Shown here piece by piece: positions 12,563-19,793 of a stretch of 24,661 nt of DNA. The notes below the pieces were generated by a model that ran no database searches, was not told where the DNA came from, and worked only from the letters and a program-made list of their open reading frames with translations. Numbering within the stretch: the first letter of the stretch is position 1; each line of letters opens with the position of its first letter. A program made the translations under genes and the position numbers. Source of the stretch: a virus; the IMG/VR virus record IMGVR_UViG_3300010885_031651, positions 1 through 24,661 of that record; one strand, given 5' to 3'.

Positions 12563-13245
12563 TGCAAATCCTCGGCGTTTGAATTTCTTAAAATATCATG
12601 AACAGCGTTCATTTGGAAATGTTCAACAGTATACATAGTAAGCATACTAGTTTTTTGAATATTAGTCAAGTTAGATCTTTTGGCAATATCTTCAGTAGAC
12701 GTAAATATTATATGATTCATATCATAAGCATAATATAATGGACGCTCTGCATTTCGAAAAGCTACAATTCTTTTATCATCATACAAAGCACAAACTGCCA
12801 TAGAAGCAGGTTCAAAATGCTGAAGAGGATTTACATCTTCTTCCATCGCTCGCAAAACAAGCTCTGAGTCGTTTGAGGTTTCTGTTCTGAGTTTGTATTT
12901 GTCTTCCCAAGTTTCAGGCGGTTCTTGAGATATGACACCATTATGGGCAATAGATAGTTTATCACTAGACATAGGCTGATTATAACGCAGATCAGAAGTT
13001 GAATATCTAATGTGCCCAATACAGTAGAGATTTCCATCTTCATTTCTCCATTCGTTTAGATCCTGCTTCATAATAAACTCATTAGCAGGGATAGGATCTT
13101 TGATTGTATTTACACGACCGTTTTTGACATAAGAAACACCAGTCGCATGCTTACCACGGATCATTGATTGAATGAAGAGACTACGAACTAAATCGTAGTC
13201 TCCCTCATTGAAGTTTTTAATGGCAATGCCAAGAACACCACACAT
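12559..13245 (-). CDS. Class II glutamine amidotransferase (Ntn hydrolase)
   Basis: The start codon is followed directly by Cys2, the nucleophile once Met1 is removed. The family landmarks follow in order: GKHATGVSY (31-39), GHIRYST (77-83), AHNGVI (100-105) and ETSNDSE (122-128). At 228 residues it is a stand-alone glutaminase domain without a synthetase. It would release ammonia from glutamine. The next gene, overlapping by ATGA, is the amidoligase, a natural acceptor for that ammonia; the preceding gene is the TET/JBP oxygenase (TAATG junction). Production of an amide or amine for DNA modification is inferred from this arrangement. Confidence 0.9.
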   Translation of the reverse strand: MCGVLGIAIKNFNEGDYDLVRSLFIQSMIRGKHATGVSYVKNGRVNTIKDPIPANEFIMKQDLNEWRNEDGNLYCIGHIRYSTSDLRYNQPMSSDKLSIAHNGVISQEPPETWEDKYKLRTETSNDSELVLRAMEEDVNPLQHFEPASMAVCALYDDKRIVAFRNAERPLYYAYDMNHIIFTSTEDIAKRSNLTNIQKTSMLTMYTVEHFQMNAVHDILRNSNAEDLQ

Positions 13246-14546
13246 TAAGAGAAGAAATCCTCTAAGCTAGATACAGTTTCAGCCATATATGGATCTTGCA
13301 TATTATGAGTTGACATATAGTCATACCATTCCTGTTCATGCCACATATCAGCATTTACACCATTCCAAAGAGGACGCCAGTACTTGTGTTCTTTGTTTAA
13401 ACGTCTCTCGTCAATATATTGTTTACGTAGCTGTTCATAATCCCATGATTTAAGATCGACCATTTTTTCGCGAAAATAAGCAACAATAGTCATACGGTCA
13501 TTGTTGTCGCCAATAAGTTCATCATTAGCATGAATACCGCCATGATTATTTACAAGCAACATATCTCCTGGCTCAAGCTTTACAGCAATGCGAAACTCAG
13601 GAAGAATAAATTCAGCGCCTTCCCAACCTTTGCCAAGAGCACAAATGTTAGAAAACCCTTCATGAAGATCTCCAGCATCTCGATGACATGCAGTACGCCA
13701 GTTATGATTTACAGTAAGAGTAGTAAACACTGTTCTATCAATAAGAAAACGAGGATCAAGTTTATCAGCTTCTTTACGTTGATTGTTCCAACGAATAGGA
13801 AGCAATTCTTTAAACTGATCATTCAACTTATTGAGAAATGGATATGACTCAGTAAAATCTTCTGGATGTTTTTCAGTATAAGAAGCTGCACGACCATAAG
13901 GAATACGAGGATAGCGATCAAAATATCCAGCAATACCAGACATAACTGACTGTGCATAATTTGTTTCAGAAATATAATTATTGATTACATATTCTGCTTC
14001 TTCAATTTGCTCTTCGCGAGACATATTATGAAGACCATTGACCCACTTATCAAACCAACCATGATATTCAGGATACTTCTTGGTTACTTCAGAACGTAAC
14101 CAAACCTGACCACGTGTTTCTTCTTTCGAAGAAATTTTATTACTTGTACGAATTGTGTCAATAGTAGTTCCATCATCAAAAGTATTGATTGGTCTTGCAA
14201 GAAACGAAAGAATTTCAAGATGTTCGGCAGTAACCCAATCGCGATTACCACGACCTTCCTGACCAAGTTGATCACCACGAGGACCAGCAGCCATACCACG
14301 GTTCTGTGATTCAGTTGCTGCATTACGCAAACCCTGATAACAACGACGACGTTCTTCGTCAGTAAATACACCCTTACGAAATTTGAAAATAATATTTTCT
14401 TCTGATTTCAAATTAGAATCAATAGGATCTTCTGCATAAAGATCGCAATCTTCTGTGATGATACGATCTGTATATTCAGCACAAGTAATGAATGTACCTA
14501 AAGTTTCTTCTGAATCTATCTTTTTTCTGACTAATACTTCTATCAT
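13245..14546 (-). CDS. TET/JBP-like 2-oxoglutarate/Fe(II) dioxygenase
   Basis: This 433-residue protein carries a double-stranded beta-helix oxygenase domain in its second half. NHNWRTACHRDAGDLHEG (280-297) supplies the HxD iron ligands H288 and D290; GWEGAEFILPEF (307-318) and EPGDMLLVNNHGGIHAND (325-342) follow with distal ligand H339; DRMTIVAYFRE (350-360) gives the arginine for 2-oxoglutarate. The layout resembles TET/JBP enzymes, which oxidise the 5-methyl of thymine or 5-methylcytosine in DNA. GGAGG lies 5 bases before the chosen ATG; an in-frame TTG 12 bases earlier would include it. It is the first gene of the coupled operon and probably makes the initial hydroxymethyl base. No cytosine methyltransferase is seen in the window. 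Confidence 0.85.
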   Translation of the reverse strand: MIEVLVRKKIDSEETLGTFITCAEYTDRIITEDCDLYAEDPIDSNLKSEENIIFKFRKGVFTDEERRRCYQGLRNAATESQNRGMAAGPRGDQLGQEGRGNRDWVTAEHLEILSFLARPINTFDDGTTIDTIRTSNKISSKEETRGQVWLRSEVTKKYPEYHGWFDKWVNGLHNMSREEQIEEAEYVINNYISETNYAQSVMSGIAGYFDRYPRIPYGRAASYTEKHPEDFTESYPFLNKLNDQFKELLPIRWNNQRKEADKLDPRFLIDRTVFTTLTVNHNWRTACHRDAGDLHEGFSNICALGKGWEGAEFILPEFRIAVKLEPGDMLLVNNHGGIHANDELIGDNNDRMTIVAYFREKMVDLKSWDYEQLRKQYIDERRLNKEHKYWRPLWNGVNADMWHEQEWYDYMSTHNMQDPYMAETVSSLEDFFS

Positions 14547-14563
14547 CTTTGCCTCCAATAATA

Positions 14564-14601
14564 TATTTTATATTAGTATGTATATGAGATCACAGCGTCA
14601 A
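14564..14601 (-). promoter_or_regulatory. Candidate promoter region of the modification operon
   Basis: The minus strand has TTGACG (14596-14601) and, 18 bases on, ACTAAT (14572-14577), a weak sigma70-like pair. The same stretch holds TATAAAATA (14564-14572), a T4 late promoter motif with one extra A. This 43-base gap is the only sizeable intergenic space between the recombination block and the operon, which supports a promoter here, but its class is unclear. Confidence 0.38.
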
Positions 14602-15003
14602 TTGGGCAATTTTACAAAGATATTCGTCATGTGACTTTTTTAATACGTCATCAATATCAGGTGGAGTCCATCCTTCTGGCTTTTGAACCTTGCCATCTTC
14701 ACGACGAAGAACCTTACCATCAACAAGCTTTGCCATATTTGAACGATGTACTTCTTCAAATACTTTGTCAAAAGGAATACCATATGATACTGCAGTACCA
14801 CAGGCAATATAGATAATATCAGCAAGCGCATCAGCAATCTCTACAATATCATTATCGTATTCCGCAGAACGATATTCTTCAAATTCTTCAGAAAGAAGCC
14901 TAACGCGAAGCGATCGTTCGTCAATATTAGGAAGCTCTGGTTTTTCACCAATACGCTGCCCAAAAGCTTGGTGAAAATCTTTTACGTCTGTATAAAAACT
15001 CAT
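14590..15003 (-). CDS. MazG-like nucleotide pyrophosphohydrolase
   Basis: I start at the ATG encoding MSFYTDVKDFHQAFG because it overlaps the upstream stop as ATGA. The 137-residue protein has EEFEEY (about 39-44) and DALADIIYIACG (about 56-67), the acidic metal-binding helices of all-alpha NTP pyrophosphohydrolases (MazG / phosphoribosyl-ATP pyrophosphohydrolase-like). Phage members hydrolyse dNTPs or alarmones and can bias nucleotide pools. Lying just before the modification operon, it might remove a competing dNTP, but it belongs to the upstream coupled set by its overlap. The C-terminus carries a short basic hairpin-like stretch (GKVLRREDGKVQKP). Confidence 0.82.
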   Translation of the reverse strand: MSFYTDVKDFHQAFGQRIGEKPELPNIDERSLRVRLLSEEFEEYRSAEYDNDIVEIADALADIIYIACGTAVSYGIPFDKVFEEVHRSNMAKLVDGKVLRREDGKVQKPEGWTPPDIDDVLKKSHDEYLCKIAQLTL

Positions 15004-15560
15004 TGTGTAATCCATTCTGGTGGTTGACGGTTTTTCCATTTGTGCATTTTAGCTTTACCTATTTTATAATAATTTCTATAATTTGTCAAGGGGTCATCAC
15101 TAATTTTATACTCGTCAGCCATAGCTGAAGGCATAAGAGTCATATCCCATTCTTGAAGATTTTTAGGAGGAGACTGCAGCATGTAAGAAAGCTCGCCAAA
15201 ACATTTATGTTGTTTTTCATAACGGTAAGTGTACTCTGCCATCAAAGCAAAGAAATGATCTACCAACCAATTATAGTTTTCAATAGAATTTCGACACCAA
15301 ATCGCCGATGGATGATTAATATGTGTTGCTGAATAGAGAACTGACTCACGAGCATCTTGCAATACGTATCGTTTGACATTACGGTAACGAGGCGGAAAAG
15401 AACCATTCACATATTTTTGAACAGTTTTTTGTTCGCCATCGAGAACACGATGCGCAGTAGAAAGAAGCTGTGCTGACTCGAGGATCATTTTGACAACATG
15501 TTTGTCAACCATCCACTGAGCGGCTTGCGCAGGATCTTTATCGATATAGAAGATATTCAC
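15000..15560 (-). CDS. Conserved phage protein of unknown function (DKHVVKM family)
   Basis: The best start is a GTG giving MNIFYIDKDP: GGAG is 6 bases upstream, and the codon overlaps the preceding stop as GTGA. The 186-residue product has DKHVVKMILESAQLLSTAHR (19-38), then HPSAIWCRNSIENYNWLVDH in the middle and LTNYRNYYKIGKAKMHKW near the end. Proteins with this DKHVVKM start occur widely in tailed phages, from memory, without an assigned activity. Conserved His, Lys, Cys and Trp residues suggest an enzyme or metal-binding protein. It is coupled to the deformylase-like gene before it and the MazG-like gene after it. Confidence 0.78.
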   Translation of the reverse strand: MNIFYIDKDPAQAAQWMVDKHVVKMILESAQLLSTAHRVLDGEQKTVQKYVNGSFPPRYRNVKRYVLQDARESVLYSATHINHPSAIWCRNSIENYNWLVDHFFALMAEYTYRYEKQHKCFGELSYMLQSPPKNLQEWDMTLMPSAMADEYKISDDPLTNYRNYYKIGKAKMHKWKNRQPPEWITQ

Positions 15561-16036
15561 TTTCCTCTCCACTTCTTCATGGCTATATCTCTATGATACC
15601 TCGAAGCGAAATTAAAGTAAAGGATTCCTTCTAAATTATTTGTCATTTGTTGGAACACTCTGGCAGAAATACCTGTAAATGTTTCAGTTCTTGTATCACC
15701 ATTTGGTGTTGTGAATCTAACACGAACATGCTGTGGTCTTTTTATTTTAACAATTAATCCAGGATACGAGAGAGAAGTTTCTTCGAGAACAACTTCTTGT
15801 TTACTTCGCTGCACAATTTTAGGATTGAAACAAACAAAGTTCTCGGGAGCAGCACGCATAGCAAAAATACGGTAGGGTACTCCAACTTGATTGGCAGAAA
15901 CACCAATACCATTGTTATCATACATAAACTTAACAAGCTCACGAGAGAAGTCGAATGGATCAAACGGAGGATTTGAAAATTCAAACAATTTACAAGGTAG
16001 TGTGAGAATTGGGTCATTATCTTTCACGAGTTCCAT
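15557..16036 (-). CDS. Peptide deformylase-like protein lacking catalytic residues
   Basis: The 159-residue fold matches peptide deformylase: motif 1 GIGVSANQVG (43-52), strands around FVCFNPKIV (67-75), and a C-terminal helix with ARVFQQ...LEGILY. However, motif 2 (normally EGCLS) reads ETSLS at 86-90, so the metal-binding Cys is Ser88. Motif 3 (normally QHExDH) reads QQMTNN at 129-134, removing both metal-binding His and the catalytic Glu. It cannot use the normal deformylase mechanism. The frame is intact, with TAATG coupling to gene 46, so it looks like a maintained pseudoenzyme rather than a decaying gene. It could bind nascent N-termini or ribosomes without hydrolysis; this is inference. 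Confidence 0.82.
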   Translation of the reverse strand: MELVKDNDPILTLPCKLFEFSNPPFDPFDFSRELVKFMYDNNGIGVSANQVGVPYRIFAMRAAPENFVCFNPKIVQRSKQEVVLEETSLSYPGLIVKIKRPQHVRVRFTTPNGDTRTETFTGISARVFQQMTNNLEGILYFNFASRYHRDIAMKKWRGK

Positions 16037-17742
16037 TATGCTACCTTACTGAAGTTTTGTTTCTTTTCGAACTTGATGATGTTAGAGAACTTATCGTATA
16101 ACTGATCACCCTTATGAGATATTATAAACGTATTCGTGTCAGAAGTCAAGTTGTTTAATATCTTTAGAAACTCTTCTGTTCCATTAGAGTCTAGAGAGCT
16201 ATCCATAACTTCGTCCATAATGAGAAGGTTAGTAGAAACAGAATTACGTAACTTAGCGACAGCACGCCAAGTAAACAGAATAGCAAGATTAATACGCATC
16301 TTTTCTCCTTCGGAGAACGACGCATAAGAGAATTCATCTCTGAAACGAGACTTGATAGTCTCATTAAATTCCTCATCAAGATCAAACTGGACAAAAAAAT
16401 CCATAGCGCCAAGATACTTATTAATAAGCTTGTTAATAACTGGGACATATTGTTTGATAATCCTCGCCTTGATACCACCATCTTTCAATAACATAGATGC
16501 TGCAGTAAGGATTTGTTTTTCATCCATGGCATCATTATATCTCGTAGCAATTGACTCAAGTTCTTCTTGTAGAGCAAATAGTTTTGTATCTTCGTCAACT
16601 TCATGGTCTTTATTGATAGAATTAATTTCTTTTTCCAGCTGTTCTTTATATTTTATAAGGCTATCGATTGTTGAATTTATGCGTATCATCTCCATTTGAT
16701 TATCGCTAATTGAAGATTTGATATCCATAATCTCAGTAAGACGAGTACTCATCTCATCATACTTTTTTGCCAGATCAACAAGACCATTATCAATATTTTC
16801 AATTTCATTAGTTTTATTTAAAACAGTCGTTTCGCGAAATTTTGAACTGATAGTTTGAGTGCAAGTTGGACAATTTTCATGTTTATGAAAAAACTCAATA
16901 TCGTTTTCAACCAAAGCTTTCTTAGCTTCAATTTGATGTTTTAATTTTTCAAGTTTATGTATTTTACTTGATATTGAGTCAGAGTCATAAATTTTTTCTT
17001 TCTCGTTCTCAATTTTCATTTTTAATTCGAAATGTTTATTCTGTAAATTCTCAACCTGAACAACAGTATCACGAATACGATCAATTTTTTCAGTAATAAT
17101 TTTCTCGTTACTGTTTTGTTTCTCTTGAAGATGTTGCTGAATAATCTTTAGCTTTTCAGTAACAACTTTCTGATCTGTTGATATATCTGATAACTGTTCA
17201 TTATTAGAAACAACTTTATCTTTTAACAAACTGTTCATCGTTGTGAAAATTTGAAGATCTAACAAGTCCTCTATTACTTCTCTACGCTGACCACCAGGAA
17301 GTTGCATAAACGGAACGAATGAAGCTGAACCAAGAACAACAACTTGGCAGAACGATTTGAAATTTAACTTTATAATTTGACGTTCAAGTATTTCTTGATA
17401 GTCTTTCATTTCAGCTGACTGATTAAGTAAGCTATCATTCATATAAACTTCAAATACATTTGGCTTCAATCCACGAACAATTTTATATTTGTTTGAACCA
17501 ATATCAAACTCAATTTCAACAATAAGACTTTTTTGAGTAATACTATTGAGCAGCTGTGGTTTATTAACTTTACGGAATGGTTTACCAAACAAAGCAAACG
17601 TAAGCGCATCAAGAATGGTTGACTTACCAGCGCCATTCTCACCAACAATCAAAGTTGATGTTGATTTATTAAGATCAATTTCTGTGAAAAGATTACCAGT
17701 AGATAGAAAGTTTTTCCATCTAAGTTTTTTGAATAAAATCAA
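16036..17742 (-). CDS. 46: Recombination endonuclease subunit gp46 (SbcC/Rad50-like ATPase)
   Basis: This 568-residue SMC-type ATPase has Walker A GENGAGKST (34-42), long coiled coils (about 170-410) broken by the zinc-hook CPTC (291-294), the ABC signature FSEGEKMR (476-483), Walker B LLIMDE (506-511), a D-loop SSLDSNG (515-521) and the switch His543. With gp47 it resects double-strand ends to start recombination-dependent replication and helps degrade host DNA. Length is close to T4 gp46 (560). Its start overlaps the preceding small gene as ATGA. In most T4-like genomes gene 45 follows after a few small genes; here the accessory operon intervenes. Confidence 0.96.
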   Translation of the reverse strand: MILFKKLRWKNFLSTGNLFTEIDLNKSTSTLIVGENGAGKSTILDALTFALFGKPFRKVNKPQLLNSITQKSLIVEIEFDIGSNKYKIVRGLKPNVFEVYMNDSLLNQSAEMKDYQEILERQIIKLNFKSFCQVVVLGSASFVPFMQLPGGQRREVIEDLLDLQIFTTMNSLLKDKVVSNNEQLSDISTDQKVVTEKLKIIQQHLQEKQNSNEKIITEKIDRIRDTVVQVENLQNKHFELKMKIENEKEKIYDSDSISSKIHKLEKLKHQIEAKKALVENDIEFFHKHENCPTCTQTISSKFRETTVLNKTNEIENIDNGLVDLAKKYDEMSTRLTEIMDIKSSISDNQMEMIRINSTIDSLIKYKEQLEKEINSINKDHEVDEDTKLFALQEELESIATRYNDAMDEKQILTAASMLLKDGGIKARIIKQYVPVINKLINKYLGAMDFFVQFDLDEEFNETIKSRFRDEFSYASFSEGEKMRINLAILFTWRAVAKLRNSVSTNLLIMDEVMDSSLDSNGTEEFLKILNNLTSDTNTFIISHKGDQLYDKFSNIIKFEKKQNFSKVA

Positions 17743-17975
17743 AGTTTCTCGCCTATCAGTTCTACATCAGCAAATGTTTCAATCCAAAGTTTAGCACCAC
17801 ATGGGCGTGGTTTCTTAGGATTATATATCATGTGTGAAGGACCATTAATTTGAATCTCCATACAATATCTAATTTTACCATCCTTTTCAACTCTACAAAT
17901 TGGCTCATCGCGACCATGTTTATTATTTTGCTGAATGATGTTTCGATTGATATGTATGATTGTTGGATTATTCAA
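17739..17975 (-). CDS. Small conserved protein between genes 47 and 46 (46.1 position)
   Basis: This 78-residue protein starts with TTG, with GAGG 9 bases upstream inside the end of gene 47. It begins NNPTIIHINRNIIQQNNKHG and contains Cys27, Cys38 and Cys59 with RPCGAKLWIET (57-67). A very similar small protein sits between 47 and 46 in marine T4-like phages (from memory). It overlaps both neighbours by a few bases, so it is surely cotranslated with the nuclease subunits. The cysteines could bind a metal, but no function is known. Confidence 0.8.
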   Translation of the reverse strand: MNNPTIIHINRNIIQQNNKHGRDEPICRVEKDGKIRYCMEIQINGPSHMIYNPKKPRPCGAKLWIETFADVELIGEKL

Positions 17976-19029
17976 TTGTCAATGCCTCATTATAAAGATC
18001 CACGATAGTATTTTCGAGTCTCTTCTTATCTAGATTTGCAATATTTATTTGGTCAATATGATGCCTGAAAATATCAATAGTTGACTCTGCTTCATTCACG
18101 ATTTTCGTATCATCTTCAAAAGCAAGATTTAAATGATCGTCAACAATTTGCATATCGATAACACCGCTTTTCTCGAGCTTGTTTATAAACAGATCAAACT
18201 TATATGGATTACTTTTGTTTGTTACGATAACTTTGATAATCTTTCCTTTGTATGAATCTGTATCAATTTCATCTGGGATTTTTGACACATCATCATACCA
18301 AACCTTATCAAATATTGTATATGGGTTTCGTATAAAAGTCAAGTCCCTGGTTTCTGTATCCAAGATGTGAAATCCTTTAGGATCATCATAATCGCTCCAA
18401 GTAAACTCAGCATGATTACCAAGGTAGTGAATGCTACCATCACTAGAACGATGATGGTAATGGCCAGAAAAGACTGTATCAAAACGATCAAAGAGTTTGC
18501 GATCATCTCCGTGCGAGACCATAGAGCCTTTGTACATCTCGAAGCCACTGAGTTCCAAATGTCCCATGATGATTTGGGAGGGTGTTGACTTGAACTTTTC
18601 GAGTGATTGTTTTCTGTTTTCATCGCAAATCCATGGTGTCATTAAAACGATTGTGTTGTCAAATTCTACTTCTTTGGGATATCTATCATAACCATAAAAG
18701 TCAGGATAACTATCGCCAATTAATTCCCTGAGAGCATTTACTTCGTTTGTGTTCTTAAAGTAAGTATCGTGATTACCAGCAATGAAATGCACTTTAAGTT
18801 TTAGAAAAGCTAATGGCTCAAGGAAATCTTCTCTTAGACGTCGAGCAGTGTTGATGTTGATATACTTACGACGATCGACAACATCACCAAGATGGACTAC
18901 CGTAGATATTCCATTGTTTTTGATATATGGAAAGAAAATCTGATCAAGAAACCTCTTGCTATTGTCCATAAATGTAACATTGTCATTTCTTACTCCCCAA
19001 TGAGTATCCGTAATTAAAGCTAACTTCAT
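17968..19029 (-). CDS. 47: Recombination endonuclease subunit gp47 (SbcD/Mre11-like nuclease)
   Basis: The 353-residue protein carries the metallophosphoesterase motifs in order: DTHWG (8-12), GDVVDRR (48-54), GNHDTY (85-90), a histidine in MGHLELSGFEM (about 155) and GHYHH (about 193). These bind two Mn ions for nuclease activity. It pairs with gp46. T4 gp47 is of similar size (339). The ATG overlaps the preceding small gene as ATGA. The order 55, small gene, 47, small gene, 46 is that of marine T4-like phages. Confidence 0.96.
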   Translation of the reverse strand: MKLALITDTHWGVRNDNVTFMDNSKRFLDQIFFPYIKNNGISTVVHLGDVVDRRKYININTARRLREDFLEPLAFLKLKVHFIAGNHDTYFKNTNEVNALRELIGDSYPDFYGYDRYPKEVEFDNTIVLMTPWICDENRKQSLEKFKSTPSQIIMGHLELSGFEMYKGSMVSHGDDRKLFDRFDTVFSGHYHHRSSDGSIHYLGNHAEFTWSDYDDPKGFHILDTETRDLTFIRNPYTIFDKVWYDDVSKIPDEIDTDSYKGKIIKVIVTNKSNPYKFDLFINKLEKSGVIDMQIVDDHLNLAFEDDTKIVNEAESTIDIFRHHIDQINIANLDKKRLENTIVDLYNEALTIE

Positions 19030-19253
19030 ACGTTATTTCTTCCAATACGGGAATAGCCTGTTTTGGTACGTGTTTCTTTAAAAGGAACTGCAGAAATTTT
19101 GTTATTATTCTTACGTAACGCCTCATCGCAGTATTCGCGAATAGCTTCTACACGAAGAATATAATTATAATGTTCGTTTTCTTTTATATTTTTATCAAGC
19201 ATCTTTTCAATAAGATCTTGAACATTAATTGGAACTAGGTGTAGGTTCTGCAT
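19026..19253 (-). CDS. Small conserved-type protein between genes 55 and 47
   Basis: I start at the ATG encoding MQNLHLVPINVQDL because AGAGG lies 9 bases upstream; another ATG three codons earlier sits directly against that site. The 75-residue helical protein has NVQDLIEKMLDKNIKENE and YILRVEAIREYCDEAL and a basic end (TKTGYSRIGRNNV). A small helical protein in this slot is usual in marine T4-like phages (from memory). It overlaps the end of gene 55 by 29 bases and the start of gene 47 by four. No function is known. Confidence 0.75.
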   Translation of the reverse strand: MQNLHLVPINVQDLIEKMLDKNIKENEHYNYILRVEAIREYCDEALRKNNNKISAVPFKETRTKTGYSRIGRNNV

Positions 19254-19791
19254 TTGGTTCATCCTCTATAAATTTTTCAACGCCTGTTTTTGTTTTTTTT
19301 GTTGTTTTAACTATTTTTTGTTCAAAGCTTCTAATAATTTCATCCGAGTATTCATTATGGTAACTTTTACCAGTAATATGACTTTCTTCAATTAATTCAT
19401 CCATAAGGTTACTGTACTCGAAGTTTTTATGTTTAACATATGATTGTTTTTTTTCTTTTTGAATCCTTCTAATGAAGGCATTCCAAGCTATCTGTGTAAA
19501 GTAAGCAAAAGGATTAGTTGATTTAGATGGGTCAAAACTATGCGCGGCAGAAACACAATTTTCAATAGCATCTGCGACCATTTCATCTCTATATGAATAA
19601 TTCATAAAATTTGGCTTAGAAGAAAGTTTATTACATATCATCAAAAAACATTCACCAACATATCTTGGTACGCGAGGTAAAGGTTTATCAGATGCAGCTG
19701 CTTCTTCTGTTTTCTGTTTAAACTTAACCATCTCTTCGTACAACATTTTATTGTTGACGTAGTGTTTTTTTGGCTTTGTTAATTTAATCAT
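19225..19791 (-). CDS. 55: Late transcription sigma factor gp55
   Basis: This 188-residue protein matches T4 gp55 (185 aa) through KKHYVNNKMLYEEMVKFK (8-25), YRDEMVADAIENCVSAAHSF (67-86) and NPFAYFTQIAWNAFIRRIQK (92-111), the sigma region-2-like part that binds RNA polymerase and the late -10 box. The C-terminus is acidic. gp55 with the gp45 clamp directs polymerase to TATAAATA promoters; a perfect one precedes gp23 in this window. It starts 2 bases after the uvsW stop. Confidence 0.94.
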   Translation of the reverse strand: MIKLTKPKKHYVNNKMLYEEMVKFKQKTEEAAASDKPLPRVPRYVGECFLMICNKLSSKPNFMNYSYRDEMVADAIENCVSAAHSFDPSKSTNPFAYFTQIAWNAFIRRIQKEKKQSYVKHKNFEYSNLMDELIEESHITGKSYHNEYSDEIIRSFEQKIVKTTKKTKTGVEKFIEDEPNAEPTPSSN

Positions 19792-19793
19792 TA

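Noticed and set aside
13245-14546. Prolyl-4-hydroxylase-type or general phage 2OG oxygenase as the identity of the operon oxygenase
   Set aside because: Small 2OG oxygenases common in T4-like phages are near 200 residues and lack the long N-terminal part and the RTACHRDAGD and GWEGAEFILPEF pattern seen here, which fit TET/JBP better. Profile searches should still confirm this.
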